From Pseudomonas bubulae (GTDB taxonomy: Bacteria; Pseudomonadota; Gammaproteobacteria; Pseudomonadales; Pseudomonadaceae), in assembly GCF_037023725.1 (NCBI RefSeq), contig NZ_CP146077.1, positions 967,001-1,031,000 of the forward strand: a stretch of DNA of 64,000 nt, read 5' to 3'. Positions within the stretch are counted from its first letter, which is position 1. Each line of letters opens with the position of its first letter. Below the pieces are notes generated by a model. It ran no database searches. It was not told where the DNA came from and saw only the letters and a list, made by a program, of their open reading frames with translations. Of the stretch, positions 37,720-46,854 are shown piece after piece. The translations under genes were made by a program, and so were the position numbers.

Positions 37720-38561
37720 GCGTCGGCTCCTGCTTTGGCGTCCGGCTGCTTGCAGATACGGTCGAGCATGATGGCCAGCAGCACGATCGCCAGCCCGGCT
37801 TCAAAGCCCAAGGCGATATCGGCAGTGTTGAGGGCATTGACCACCGGTTTGCCCAGACCATCGGCACCCACCAGGGCGGCGATCACCACCATCGACAATG
37901 ACAGCATGATGCATTGGGTAATCCCGGCGGCGATGCTCGGCATGGCGTGGGGAAGCTCGATACGGGTGAGCAACTGGCGACGGGAGCAGCCAAAGGCCTT
38001 GCCCGCATCAAGCAACTCATGGGGGACATCGCGGATGCCCAGGTAAGTCAGGCGGATCGGCGCGGCAATGGCAAATACCACTGTGGAAATCAGCCCCGGC
38101 ACCACGCCCAGCCCGAACAGGGTCAGGGTCGGGATCAGGTAAACGAAGGTAGGAACGGTCTGCATCAGGTCGAGAACAGGACGCATAAAGGTGTAGAACA
38201 TGGGTTTGTGCGCCGCGAGAATTCCTAGCGGCACGCCGATGATCACGCATACAAATGTAGCGAACAGCACCTGGGCCAGGGTTTCCATGGTTTCTTGCCA
38301 ATACCCCAGGTTAAGGATCAGCAGAAACGACAGCGCCACAAAAACCGTGAGCCCCCACTTGCGCTGGATAAAGTGGGCAAACAGTGCAATCAGCCCGATA
38401 AACACAAAGGGATTGAACCAGGTCAGGGCAAAGGTCACGGCGTGGATCATGGCTTCCAGCGTGCTGGCGATGGCATCGAAGGTGCTGGCGCCGTGCTGGG
38501 TCAGCCAGTCGACGAAGTTTGCAATGTAATCGCCCAGAGGGATTTTTTGATCAATCAGCAT
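37716..38561 (-). CDS. cbcW: Quaternary-amine ABC transporter permease
   Basis: 281 residues from MLIDQKIPLGDY. ProW/ChoW-like permease with about 7 TM helices (for example WFNPFVFIGLIALFAHFI) and the EAA-type loop HELLDAGKAFGCSRRQLLTRIELPHAMPSI that contacts the ATPase. An ATG 18 bp upstream is equally open; the chosen start matches the usual ChoW N-terminus but neither has a strong Shine-Dalgarno. Middle gene of cbcXWV. Confidence 0.92.
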   Translation of the reverse strand: MLIDQKIPLGDYIANFVDWLTQHGASTFDAIASTLEAMIHAVTFALTWFNPFVFIGLIALFAHFIQRKWGLTVFVALSFLLILNLGYWQETMETLAQVLFATFVCVIIGVPLGILAAHKPMFYTFMRPVLDLMQTVPTFVYLIPTLTLFGLGVVPGLISTVVFAIAAPIRLTYLGIRDVPHELLDAGKAFGCSRRQLLTRIELPHAMPSIAAGITQCIMLSLSMVVIAALVGADGLGKPVVNALNTADIALGFEAGLAIVLLAIMLDRICKQPDAKAGADA

Positions 38562-38629
38562 GGTAGTGAACGTCCGCATGCAGGGGAATTGAAACGGAGC
38601 CGGGCGCAGTTGCCGCCCGACGCCCGCGA

Positions 38630-39577
38630 TTACTTCGCAAGGCTGGCTTTAACGGCCTCAAGCCCGGGCTTGCCATCCACCGTGGTAACACCCGCGAGCC
38701 AGCTTTCAAGCACTTGCGGGTTTTGTTTGAGCCAGGCTTTGGCGGCCGCGTCGGGTTTGATCTTGTCGTCCAGCACCTTGCCCATCAGGGTGCTTTCCAT
38801 GTCCAGGGTAAACACCAGATTCTTCAGTAACTGACCCACGTTGCTGCATTCTTCGGTGTAGCCCTTGCGGGTGTTGGTGTAGATGGTCGCCTGACCATAG
38901 TTGGGGCCGAAGAACTCATCGCCACCGGTGAGGTATTTCATTTTGAAGCGAGTGTTCATCGGGTGGGGTTCCCAGCCCAGGAACACCACCTCGGTGCCAC
39001 GACGCTGGGCGCGGTCAACCTGCGACAGCATCCCCGCTTCGCTGGATTCCACCACTTTGAAGCCGGCGTCCTTCAGGCCGAAGGCGTTTTTGTCGATCAT
39101 GGTCTGGATCATGCGGTTGCCGTCGTTGCCCGGCTCGATGCCGTAGATCTTGCCGTCCAGTTCCTTGCTGAATTTGGGCAGATCGGAGAAGTCCTTGAGG
39201 CCCTTCTCATAGAGGGCTTCGGGTACGGCGAGGGTGTATTTGGCGTTCTCCAGGTTGGCGCGCACTGTCTCGACGGTGCCCGCGTCGCGGTAGGCCTTGA
39301 TGTCGTTTTCCATGGTCGGCATCCAGTTGCCGAGAAACACGTCCATGTTCTTGCCATCGGCCAGCGACTTGTAGGTAACCGGCACGGAAATCATGGTGGT
39401 TTTGGTTTTGTAGCCCAGGCCCTTGAGCACTTCGCTGGTAACGGCGGTGGTGACGGTGATGTCGGTCCAGCCGACATCCGAAAAATTGACGGTACTGCAT
39501 TGCGCCGGTTCTGCTGCCTGGGCGATGACGGGCAGACTCAGCAATGCAGCCAGCAACAACGATGAGGAATGTGTCAT
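38630..39577 (-). CDS. choX: Choline-binding periplasmic protein of the Cbc transporter
   Basis: 315 residues. Signal peptide SSSLLLAALLSLPVIAQAAE, then an OpuAC-type binding domain: VNFSDVGWTDITVTTAVTSE, with ligand-cage aromatics typical of quaternary-amine receptors, [34 protein letters not shown] and the terminal [18 protein letters not shown]. Delivers choline to CbcWV. AGGAG seven bases before the ATG supports this start over an in-frame upstream one. Called cbcX or choX in other Pseudomonas. Confidence 0.93.
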   Translation of the reverse strand: MTHSSSLLLAALLSLPVIAQAAEPAQCSTVNFSDVGWTDITVTTAVTSEVLKGLGYKTKTTMISVPVTYKSLADGKNMDVFLGNWMPTMENDIKAYRDAGTVETVRANLENAKYTLAVPEALYEKGLKDFSDLPKFSKELDGKIYGIEPGNDGNRMIQTMIDKNAFGLKDAGFKVVESSEAGMLSQVDRAQRRGTEVVFLGWEPHPMNTRFKMKYLTGGDEFFGPNYGQATIYTNTRKGYTEECSNVGQLLKNLVFTLDMESTLMGKVLDDKIKPDAAAKAWLKQNPQVLESWLAGVTTVDGKPGLEAVKASLAK

Positions 39578-39733
39578 GGAGCGACTCCTGTGTGTCCGGG
39601 TTGCGGTTTTCGATCGAAAAGCCGCACATATCAGTTGCGGTCGGGCGATGCCCGGCAGGCGTGTTGCCAGCGCATCTTGCAATCGAGTCAGAACCGATCA
39701 TGTAACAGCGAAAATCAAACGCCTACAGGGGGC

Positions 39734-39796
39734 GTCGCATCCAGTACAGGCAGGGTCGTATCTAGTACCTGCGAGGTCGTATCTGGACGAATGAGG
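39734..39796 (+). promoter_or_regulatory. Three 21-bp phased direct repeats, candidate GbdR operator
   Basis: Units begin at 39734 (GTCGCATCCAGTAC), 39755 (GTCGTATCTAGTAC) and 39776 (GTCGTATCTGGACG), exactly 21 bp apart, two helical turns. Tandem half-sites spaced by 21 bp are the normal layout for AraC-family activators. GbdR control of the choline transporter and sdaB is known in P. aeruginosa; assignment to GbdR is inferred. Confidence 0.55.
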
Positions 39797-39864
39797 CTTG
39801 AAAACTGTCTTTTTCATACCTCTGCGCCCTATAAAACGTCGGGGGCGCTGGCAGGCAAAGGCGG

Positions 39865-39878
39865 GTCGTAGCTGGACG
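39865..39878 (+). promoter_or_regulatory. Fourth GTCGTAGCTGGACG unit upstream of sdaB
   Basis: GTCGTAGCTGGACG matches the unit at 39776 in 13 of 14 positions and lies 59 bp upstream of the sdaB start, in the same orientation. Confidence 0.5.
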
Positions 39879-39936
39879 TTTTTGCCGACTGCAAACACCC
39901 CATGATGCAAGGCATTCACCCCCGAGGTTCGTGCTC

Positions 39937-41313
39937 ATGGCTATCAGCGTGTTTGACCTGTTCAAGATCGGTATCGGCCCTTCCAGTTCCCACACCGTGG
40001 GCCCGATGCGGGCGGCGGCGCTGTTTGTGCAGGGCTTGCGTGAACGCGATCAACTGCAACAGGTAAGCCGTATCGAAGTGCAGCTCTATGGCTCGCTGTC
40101 GGCCACCGGTATCGGTCATGGCAGTGACAACGCGGTCATCATGGGTTTGATGGGGGAATGGCCGGATGCGATTGATCCGTCCTGCATTGGTTCGCGTATC
40201 GCGCAGCTGCGCGAAAGCCGCACCCTGTTACTCGACGGCCATGTACCGATTCCGTTCGACTGGGCGCAGGATATGCGCCTGATAGACGAGAACCTGGCAT
40301 TTCATCCCAATGCCATGACCCTGGTAGCGCACAGCGGGCACAGCATATTGCATGGCGATACTTATTACTCGGTTGGCGGTGGCTTTGTAGTGGATGCGGC
40401 GCAAGCGGCCAGTGGCGTATTGGACATGGATCGCACCGAGCTGCCTTACGATTTTAATAGTGCCGTCGAACTGCTGGACCTGTGCCGCACACATCACCTG
40501 AGCGTGGCGGCATTGATGATGGCCAACGAACGCATCTGGCGCAGCGAAGATGAAATCCGCTGCGGTCTGATCAAACTTTGGCGCGCCATGCAGGACTGCG
40601 TGGAGCAAGGCCTGAAACATGAAGGCATCCTGCCCGGCGGCCTCAATGTACGTCGGCGTGCTGCGCGCCTGCACCGCAGCCTGCTGGAACTGGGCAAGCC
40701 CAATGTGATCGGCTCGACCCTGAGCGCGATGGAATGGGTCAACCTGTTCGCCCTGGCGGTCAACGAAGAAAACGCAGCCGGCGGGCGCATGGTCACGGCG
40801 CCCACCAATGGTGCGGCAGGGATCATCCCGGCAGTGTTGCACTACTTTATGAAATTCAGCGATGAAGTCAGCGAAGCGCATGTGGTCGACTACCTGCTGA
40901 GCGCCGCGGCGATCGGCATTTTGTGCAAAAAGAATGCGTCGATTTCCGGGGCTGAAGTGGGCTGCCAGGGCGAAGTCGGCTCGGCCTGCGCGATGGCGGC
41001 TGCCGGGCTGGCGCAAATCCTCGGCGCCACCCCGGAGCAACTGTGCAACGCCGCTGAAATTGGTCTGGAGCATAACCTGGGCCTGACCTGTGACCCGGTG
41101 GGCGGGTTGGTTCAAGTACCCTGCATCGAGCGCAACGCGATTGCCGCAGTCAAGGCGATCAATGCGGCGCAGATGGCCTTGCGCGGTGACGGCCAGCACT
41201 TTATTTCCCTGGACCGGGTGATCCGCACCATGCGCGACACCGGTGCCGACATGCACGACAAATACAAGGAAACCTCGCGCGGCGGCCTGGCCGTCAGTGC
41301 GGTGGAATGTTGA
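39937..41313 (+). CDS. sdaB: L-serine ammonia-lyase (iron-sulfur type)
   Basis: 458 residues. SdaA/SdaB family: N-terminal beta domain [19 protein letters not shown], catalytic alpha domain with [20 protein letters not shown] and [20 protein letters not shown] carrying cluster cysteines. It deaminates serine to pyruvate using a labile [4Fe-4S] cluster. In this cluster it would finish glycine-betaine breakdown (glycine to serine to pyruvate). GAGG nine bases before ATG 39937 favours it over the GTG six bases upstream. Confidence 0.95.
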   Translation: MAISVFDLFKIGIGPSSSHTVGPMRAAALFVQGLRERDQLQQVSRIEVQLYGSLSATGIGHGSDNAVIMGLMGEWPDAIDPSCIGSRIAQLRESRTLLLDGHVPIPFDWAQDMRLIDENLAFHPNAMTLVAHSGHSILHGDTYYSVGGGFVVDAAQAASGVLDMDRTELPYDFNSAVELLDLCRTHHLSVAALMMANERIWRSEDEIRCGLIKLWRAMQDCVEQGLKHEGILPGGLNVRRRAARLHRSLLELGKPNVIGSTLSAMEWVNLFALAVNEENAAGGRMVTAPTNGAAGIIPAVLHYFMKFSDEVSEAHVVDYLLSAAAIGILCKKNASISGAEVGCQGEVGSACAMAAAGLAQILGATPEQLCNAAEIGLEHNLGLTCDPVGGLVQVPCIERNAIAAVKAINAAQMALRGDGQHFISLDRVIRTMRDTGADMHDKYKETSRGGLAVSAVEC

Positions 41314-41325
41314 ACCCCCAAACAC

Positions 41326-41350
41326 CTCTGGGAGCGGGCTTGCTCCTACA
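41326..41350. repeat. Truncated REP half
   Basis: CTCTGGGAGCGGGCTTGCTC followed by CTACA: left REP arm only, with no full inverted arm downstream. Confidence 0.65.
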
Positions 41351-41572
41351 GCCTCGGCGCTTTTTCAGCGCACACCGACCCGTTTTGGCGCACTCGTACT
41401 TTCGGTGACATTCTGTAACCGAGCAGCTCCTACACCCTTCCCACAAGTGCTACCGATGTGCTCAACAGCCTCGGTCAGCACCTGTGTATCCGTGTTTAAC
41501 CGTCATTTCCCATCACCCTGCCAGACACATTGCGACGTCGTTTTCAGGCTTTGTTGAATAGCCATTCAAGTT

Positions 41573-41589
41573 TAGGCATGGCATTTGCG
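41573..41589 (+). promoter_or_regulatory. Candidate sigma-54 (RpoN) promoter of gbdR
   Basis: TAGGCATGGCATTTGCG: GG and GC dinucleotides at the required 10-bp separation, with a perfect TTGC -12 element and a five-of-seven match at the -24 element. About 88 bp upstream of the gbdR ATG. Nitrogen and carbon control of gbdR through NtrC/CbrB is reported for P. aeruginosa, which fits. Confidence 0.6.
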
Positions 41590-41676
41590 TTGTCATTTCA
41601 AAGCCCCGTGAAACGAGGGTAATAACAAGAGCCTGTGCCTGAGGCCATCACCCGCTTTGTGTGAGGAGATACCGCG

Positions 41677-42780
41677 ATGACGTCGTTCAACTCCGGGGTC
41701 CAACCCCAGAACCGTACGCCTCAATCCATCGGCTTTCTGCTGCTGGACAATTTCACGCTCATTTCCCTGGCTTCCGCGATAGAACCTTTGCGCATGGCCA
41801 ACCAGTTGTCGGGCCGTGAGTTGTATCGCTGGAGCACCCTCAGCGCCGATGGCAGTCAGGTCTGGGCCAGTGACGGTCTGCAGGTGACCCCCGACGCCAG
41901 CATGCACAAGGCTCCGGCGCTGGACATGGTCATCGTGTGTGGTGGTATCGGCATTCAGCGCACCGTGACCCGTGAGCATGTGTCCTGGTTGCAGAGTCAG
42001 GCGCGCCAGTCCCGTCGCCTGGGTGCCGTGTGCACCGGCAGCTGGGCCCTGGCCTATGCCGGCTTGCTCGACGGTTTTGATTGCAGTGTGCACTGGGAAT
42101 GCCTGGCCTCGATGCAGGAAGCCTTCCCGCGCGTGGCCATGAGCACGCGGCTGTTTACCCTCGACCGCAGCCGTTTTACCAGCTCGGGCGGCACGGCACC
42201 GCTGGACATGATGCTGCACCTGATCAGCCGCGATCATGGCCGTGAACTGTCGGCGGCGATTTCGGAAATGTTTGTGTATGAACGTATCCGCAACGAGCAG
42301 GACCACCAGCGCGTGCCGCTCAAGCACATGCTTGGCACCAACCAGCCCAAGCTGCAGGAAATCGTCGCGTTGATGGAAGCCAACCTCGAAGAGCCCATCG
42401 ACCTTGATGAGCTGGCGGTGTATGTGACTGTGTCGCGGCGCCAGCTCGAGCGCTTGTTCCAGAAGTACCTGCATTGTTCGCCGTCGCGCTATTACCTGAA
42501 GTTGCGGCTGGTGCGGGCGCGGCAGTTGCTCAAGCAAACACCGATGTCGATTATTGAAGTGGCGGCGGTGTGCGGATTTGTGTCCACGCCGCATTTTTCC
42601 AAGTGCTACCGCGAATACTTCGGCATTCCGCCACGGGATGAGCGGGTGGGTTCCAACACTGCGCAGCAGACCACCCTGGTGCAGATCCCGCAGTCCCTGT
42701 TGCTGGCGCCGCTGGCCGGGCCGATGTCGGCGTTGAATCAGGCGCGCAATGAGTCGACGTTTGCCAGTGTGAGGATTTAA
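41677..42780 (+). CDS. gbdR: Glycine betaine-responsive AraC-family activator
   Basis: 367 residues. The N-terminal 200 residues form a DJ-1/GATase-1-like sensor (IGFLLLDNFTLISLASAIEP, GGIGIQRTVTREHVSWLQSQ); the C-terminal AraC domain has LDELAVYVTVSRRQLERLFQ and EVAAVCGFVSTPHFSKCYRE. GbdR senses betaine or dimethylglycine and activates gbc, dgc, sox, cbc and carnitine genes. Identified by family and by its place beside sdaB/cbcXWV and the carnitine operon, as in P. aeruginosa. Confidence 0.93.
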   Translation: MTSFNSGVQPQNRTPQSIGFLLLDNFTLISLASAIEPLRMANQLSGRELYRWSTLSADGSQVWASDGLQVTPDASMHKAPALDMVIVCGGIGIQRTVTREHVSWLQSQARQSRRLGAVCTGSWALAYAGLLDGFDCSVHWECLASMQEAFPRVAMSTRLFTLDRSRFTSSGGTAPLDMMLHLISRDHGRELSAAISEMFVYERIRNEQDHQRVPLKHMLGTNQPKLQEIVALMEANLEEPIDLDELAVYVTVSRRQLERLFQKYLHCSPSRYYLKLRLVRARQLLKQTPMSIIEVAAVCGFVSTPHFSKCYREYFGIPPRDERVGSNTAQQTTLVQIPQSLLLAPLAGPMSALNQARNESTFASVRI

Positions 42781-42787
42781 CAATCAA

Positions 42788-42819
42788 AAGCGCCCTCACC
42801 CGGGGTGGGGAGGGCGCTT
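42788..42819. terminator. Hairpin after gbdR, probable bidirectional terminator
   Basis: Ten-base perfect stem AAGCGCCCTC / GAGGGCGCTT around ACCCGGGGTGGG, eight bases after the gbdR stop. A-rich on the left (AATCAAAAG) but no long T-tract on the right, so termination efficiency is uncertain. Confidence 0.5.
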
Positions 42820-42859
42820 GATCTGTATCGAGGCGCAAAACTGCTTTTGCTTTTAGTCC

Positions 42860-42893
42860 CCCTCCCTTCGGGAGAGGGCTAGGGTGAGGACGC
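42860..42893. repeat. Single arm of the CCCTCTCCC...GGGTGAGGG repeat
   Basis: CCCTCCCTTCGGGAGAGGGC followed by TAGGGTGAGG matches the right arm of the elements at 22916 and 36428; the left arm is lost or replaced by the hairpin at 42788. Confidence 0.6.
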
Positions 42894-42900
42894 TTTTGCC

Positions 42901-43158
42901 TTACCCGACCTTGCTCTGCTTGAACTGCGCCAAGCCCGGCAGCAACTGCCGGTCAATGGCCTCGCGCACTGCAGGCAAAATGGTTGCGCTGCCGGTGTAG
43001 AGCTTTTCGACCAACCCCTTGAGGGCGCGGGCATTGGTCTCGTTCAGCCCACAGACTGCCGTTGTGCAGGCCTGCTCCGCCGTACCTGACACTTCAAAGC
43101 CCAGCGAGCGCAGTTGGCCAACCAGATCCTGCTCATCAATCAAATCCGCGTGCATCAT
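42901..43158 (-). CDS. Small hypothetical protein
   Basis: 85 residues, no signal peptide. Helical, with three cysteines none in a metal motif: EQDLVGQLRSLGFEVSGTAE, TTAVCGLNETNARALKGLVE, LLPGLAQFKQ. Not recognised. It follows the carnitine gene cdhB by 110 bp on the same strand and could be the last gene of that operon; in P. aeruginosa the esterase hocS occupies a comparable place, but this protein is far too short for that. Confidence 0.6.
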   Translation of the reverse strand: MMHADLIDEQDLVGQLRSLGFEVSGTAEQACTTAVCGLNETNARALKGLVEKLYTGSATILPAVREAIDRQLLPGLAQFKQSKVG

Positions 43159-43268
43159 GACTTTTTATCCTTCTACAAAGCGCGATCGAAGTCTGATTCT
43201 GGTAGGGCTTTAGCCAGTGGGCAAGGGCGGTTTGGTGATATGTCTGATATGCCTAAGAACAGGTCGTT

Positions 43269-43742
43269 TTAAGGCACAGGCAAGGCAATCACCCGACTCA
43301 CATACTCGGGTCTCGGCAGATCACGCTGTTGCTCCCCGATGGCCTGCAATACGGCCAGCGTGTGCTCGCCAAAGGGTGCGGAACGCGGGCCTGCCAAGTC
43401 CACGTGCAGCAGCATTTGCTCATTGCCCGCGAGGGCTCGCCCATCACCTGCCAGGTGCAGGCTGTGATAGACATGCAGGCGTTTTTTGTCGTGGCCGATG
43501 AGCTGGGTACGCACTTCAACGTGGGCGCCGAGCTTCACCTCGTGCAGGTAATTAAGATGCACCTCCAGGGTGAACAGTGAATGACCGCTGGCTTCGCGGC
43601 CCTGGCTGTCCAGCCCCAGGCGGTCCATCAGGGCATCCGTGGCGTAGCTGAAAATCAGCAGATAAAAGGCGTCGCGCAAGTGGCCGTTGTAATCGACCCA
43701 TTCTTCAAGAATGGGCGTGGTGTAGGTGGTGAGGGTGGGCAT
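43269..43742 (-). CDS. cdhB: Betainyl-CoA thioesterase of carnitine catabolism
   Basis: 157 residues with a hot-dog thioesterase fold: EEWVDYNGHLRDAFYLLIFS, where the VDYNGHL (D-x2-GH) segment is the active site, and LEVHLNYLHEVKLGAHVEVR. It hydrolyses betainyl-CoA, made by CdhC, to glycine betaine and CoA. Function is assigned from its position next to cdhA and cdhC and from family size. Confidence 0.88.
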   Translation of the reverse strand: MPTLTTYTTPILEEWVDYNGHLRDAFYLLIFSYATDALMDRLGLDSQGREASGHSLFTLEVHLNYLHEVKLGAHVEVRTQLIGHDKKRLHVYHSLHLAGDGRALAGNEQMLLHVDLAGPRSAPFGEHTLAVLQAIGEQQRDLPRPEYVSRVIALPVP

Positions 43743-43761
43743 GCTGTACCTCGCGGTTCGA

Positions 43762-44727
43762 TCAGTCGTTGATGGTCATGCCATGTTTGAGTCTGGTTGC
43801 GTTCACCGCTTCCATCACCGCCAGCAGGCAGTCATCCCGATAGCTTTCCAGCGCGGCAATGCTGTGCTGGCCGAGTTGTTCAGTGGTGCCTTCCACCACA
43901 TCGTCGATCAGTTTTTCGCTCAGTTCCGGAGCGGGCAAATACGTCCACGGCAGTTGCAGCGCCGGGCCGAACTGGTTCATGAAATGTCGCATTCCGGCAT
44001 CGCCACCGGCCAGGGTGTAGGTCAAAAAGGTACCCATGAACGACCAGCGCAACCCTGCGCCAAAGCGAATGGCGTCGTCAATTTCACCGGTGCTGGCCAC
44101 ACCGTCATTGACCAGGTGCAGCGCCTCGCGCCACAAGGCTTCGAGCAGACGATCGGCAATAAACCCGGGCACTTCCTTGCGCACATGCAGGGGGCGCATG
44201 CCCAGGGATTGATAAACCTTGATCGCCGCCTGAATGGCCTCGGGAGCGGTTTTTTGCCCGCCCACCACCTCGACCAATGGCAACAGGTAAACCGGGTTGA
44301 ACGGGTGCCCGACAATGCAGCGCTCGGGGTGTGTGGAGGTTTCATAAAATTCGCTGGGCAGCAGGCCCGAGGTGCTGGAGCCGATCAATGCATCGGGTTT
44401 GGCGGCGGCGCTGATTTTGCTGTGCAGTTCAAGCTTCAGGTCGAGCCGCTCCGGGGCGCTTTCCTGAATAAAATCGGCATCGCGCACGCATTCATCAATG
44501 GTGCTGACAAACCGCAACCGGTGTTGGGATGCGCCTTCAGCAAGGCCGCTTTTTTCCAGTGCGGGCCAGGCTTTGGCGACGCGTTTGCGCAGGGCCGCTT
44601 CGGCACCGGGGGCCGGGTCCCAGGCCACCACGTCCAGGCCGTGGGCGAGGGCGCGAGCAACCCAGCCGCTGCCAATGACACCGCTGCCCAGGGCGGCGAA
44701 GGTTTTAATCTCGGTGATAAAGGTCAT
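43762..44727 (-). CDS. cdhA: L-carnitine dehydrogenase
   Basis: 321 residues, 3-hydroxyacyl-CoA-dehydrogenase-like. NAD+-binding [20 protein letters not shown], catalytic segment [13 protein letters not shown] and [25 protein letters not shown] with the active-site His. Oxidises L-carnitine to 3-dehydrocarnitine. Length matches characterised bacterial carnitine dehydrogenases. Start [10 protein letters not shown] chosen because the upstream ATG lies in a REP element. Confidence 0.94.
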   Translation of the reverse strand: MTFITEIKTFAALGSGVIGSGWVARALAHGLDVVAWDPAPGAEAALRKRVAKAWPALEKSGLAEGASQHRLRFVSTIDECVRDADFIQESAPERLDLKLELHSKISAAAKPDALIGSSTSGLLPSEFYETSTHPERCIVGHPFNPVYLLPLVEVVGGQKTAPEAIQAAIKVYQSLGMRPLHVRKEVPGFIADRLLEALWREALHLVNDGVASTGEIDDAIRFGAGLRWSFMGTFLTYTLAGGDAGMRHFMNQFGPALQLPWTYLPAPELSEKLIDDVVEGTTEQLGQHSIAALESYRDDCLLAVMEAVNATRLKHGMTIND

Positions 44728-44759
44728 GGCGTGCTCCTGGATAACAATAATGAGAGTGC

Positions 44760-44858
44760 GTGGGAGCGAGCCTGCTCGCGAAGGCCCCAAGGGCACCGCG
44801 ATAACTCAGTCAACAGGCGTTATCGTTGACGACCTTCGCGAGCAGGCTCGCTCCCACA
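44760..44858. repeat. REP pair inside the carnitine operon
   Basis: Arms GTGGGAGCGAGCCTGCTCGC and its perfect inverse, about 99 bp, between cdhC and cdhA of one transcription unit. The arms carry the GAGCC variant on both sides, unlike most others here. Confidence 0.93.
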
Positions 44859-44880
44859 GGCAATGCTGCTGCGTAGTTGC

Positions 44881-45768
44881 TTAGCGGCGTTCTTTAAGGC
44901 CCATCTTCACCCGGCCTTCTGCCGGGCTCAGCACCCGTGCGCCCAGGCGGCTGAGGATCTCTGTGGCGCGCTCCACCAGTTGCCCGTTGGTGGCCAGCAC
45001 TCCTCGGTCCAGCCATAAATTGTCCTCAAGCCCGACCCGCACGTTGCCGCCCAGCAGCACCGCCTGCGCGGCCATCGGCATTTGCATGCGACCAATGCCG
45101 AAACCGGCCCACACCGCATCAGGCGGCAAATTGTCGACCATGGCTTTCATGCTGGTGGTGTCTGCCGGAGCGCCCCACGGGATACCCAGGCATAGTTGAA
45201 ACAGCGGGTCATCCAGCAGGCCTTCCTTGATCATCTGTTTGGCGAACCACAAATGGCCGGTGTCGAAAATTTCCAGTTCGGCTTTAACGCCAAGTTCCTG
45301 GATGCGCTTGGCGCCCGCTCGCAGCTGTGCCGGGGTGGACACGTAAATCGTGTCGCCGTCGCCAAAGTTCAGGGTGCCGCAGTCCAGGGTGCAAATTTCC
45401 GGCAACAGCTCCTCGACGTGAGCCAGACGGGTCAGCGGGCCGACCAGGTCGGTGTTGGGACCAAACTCCATCGGGTTCTCACCCGGGCCGATATGCAAGT
45501 CCCCTCCCATCCCGGCCGTGAGGTTGACGATGATGTCGATGTCCGCCTCGCGGATGCGCTCCATCAGTTCGCGGTACAGCGCTACATCGCGGCTGAACTG
45601 TCCGGTCTTTGGATCACGTACATGGCAATGCACCACTGTGGCTCCGGCCTTGGCCGCTTCCACGGCAGCTTCGGCAATTTGCTTGGGGGTGACCGGTACC
45701 AGAGGGCTTCGGCCGCTGGTGTCGCCGGCACCGGTGAGTGCGCAGGTGATGATGACGTCGTGGTTCAT
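44881..45768 (-). CDS. cdhC: 3-dehydrocarnitine:acetyl-CoA trimethylamine transferase (BKACE family)
   Basis: 295 residues. BKACE/DUF849 fold: [20 protein letters not shown] with the N-terminal substrate loop, [11 protein letters not shown] holding two zinc histidines, [13 protein letters not shown], and [20 protein letters not shown] near the end. It condenses dehydrocarnitine with acetyl-CoA to give betainyl-CoA and acetoacetate. Start MNHDVIIT has AGGAA upstream. Confidence 0.93.
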   Translation of the reverse strand: MNHDVIITCALTGAGDTSGRSPLVPVTPKQIAEAAVEAAKAGATVVHCHVRDPKTGQFSRDVALYRELMERIREADIDIIVNLTAGMGGDLHIGPGENPMEFGPNTDLVGPLTRLAHVEELLPEICTLDCGTLNFGDGDTIYVSTPAQLRAGAKRIQELGVKAELEIFDTGHLWFAKQMIKEGLLDDPLFQLCLGIPWGAPADTTSMKAMVDNLPPDAVWAGFGIGRMQMPMAAQAVLLGGNVRVGLEDNLWLDRGVLATNGQLVERATEILSRLGARVLSPAEGRVKMGLKERR

Positions 45769-45841
45769 GGGGCATTTCCTTGGGACGTAGAGCGCCACAC
45801 CGCAGCCATTGCAGGCTGCGCAGGGCGGGCTCGGTGTTGAA

Positions 45842-46768
45842 TTATTTAGCGCTGAGTTTCAGGTTCCCGGCAGCGGGTTTGCCGTCTACCGTGGTCACCC
45901 CTTCAAGCCAGCGCTGCTGGTCTTGCGGGTGGTCCTTGAGCCACTGCCGGGCGGAGGCTTGAGCATCCTTGTGATCAAGCAGCGGCTGCATCATGCGGCT
46001 CTCGTCTTCGGCGCTGAAGGTCAGGTTGCTGAGCAAACGGCTGACGTTCGGGCAGCGGCTGGCGTAGTCCGGAGCAGTGACCGTCCACACCGTAGCCCGG
46101 CCTTCATCAGGGCCAAGGGCATCTTCACTGCCCGTCAGGTAGGTCATGTCCTGATTAATATTCATCGGGTGCGGGGTCCAGCCGAAGAACACAATCGGCT
46201 CATTGCGTTTTACTGCGCGGGTCACCGCCGAGAGCATGCCGGCTTCACTGGACTCCACCAACTGGAACTTGCCCAGGCCAAACTGGTTTTTCTCGATCAT
46301 GGCCTTGATCTGGGTATTGGCGCCGGAGCCCGGTTCGATCCCGTAAATCTTGCCGCCCAGTTCTTTCTCGAATGTGGCAATGTCAGCAAAGCTTTTGAGC
46401 CCCTTGTCAGCCATATAGGTTGGAACGGCAAGCATGGCCTTGGCGTCTTTAAGGCTCGGTTCGGCCAGTACCGTGACCTGTTTGGCGTCCACAAACGGGG
46501 TAATGCTCTGGTTCATGATCGGGTTCCAGTAACCCAGAAACATGTCCAGCCGCTTGTCACGCAGGCCGGCGAAAATAATTTGCTGTGAGGCACTGGTCTG
46601 TTTGGTTTTATAGCCCAGACCGTCGAGCAGGGTTTGCGCCATGGCGCTGGTGGCGATTACATCGGTCCAATTGACCACGCCCATGCGTACGTTCTTGCAC
46701 GAAGCATCTTCAGCCGCCAACGCGTAGGGGCTCAGTACCAGCAGGCAACAGCTGATCAGTCGTTTCAT
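45842..46768 (-). CDS. caiX: Carnitine-binding periplasmic protein
   Basis: 308 residues. Signal peptide [18 protein letters not shown], then the same OpuAC-type receptor architecture as Cho[74 protein letters not shown]. There is no permease or ATPase beside it, so it should dock on CbcWV, as in P. aeruginosa. First gene of caiX-cdhC-cdhA-cdhB; divergent from cdhR. Confidence 0.93.
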   Translation of the reverse strand: MKRLISCCLLVLSPYALAAEDASCKNVRMGVVNWTDVIATSAMAQTLLDGLGYKTKQTSASQQIIFAGLRDKRLDMFLGYWNPIMNQSITPFVDAKQVTVLAEPSLKDAKAMLAVPTYMADKGLKSFADIATFEKELGGKIYGIEPGSGANTQIKAMIEKNQFGLGKFQLVESSEAGMLSAVTRAVKRNEPIVFFGWTPHPMNINQDMTYLTGSEDALGPDEGRATVWTVTAPDYASRCPNVSRLLSNLTFSAEDESRMMQPLLDHKDAQASARQWLKDHPQDQQRWLEGVTTVDGKPAAGNLKLSAK

Positions 46769-46854
46769 GGGGAGGGCCTCGGCAGGTTGTTATTGGGGGA
46801 TCGGCGTCTTTGTGCACCGTGATACCAAGGTACGCAGGCGGCGTGCTGCGCAAC

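Larger units (their letters stand above)
39578..39936. other. choX-sdaB divergent control region
   Basis: 359 bp with no credible gene. It holds a set of 21-bp phased direct repeats (39734-39796) and a separate fourth unit (39865-39878), described separately. Confidence 0.7.
41314..41676. other. sdaB-gbdR intergenic region
   Basis: 363 bp, no gene seen. It contains a truncated REP half (41326-41350), an inverted repeat TTGAAT-AGCC-ATTCAA (41554-41569), a sigma-54-type promoter (41573-41589) and a GAGGAG Shine-Dalgarno before gbdR. Confidence 0.65.
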
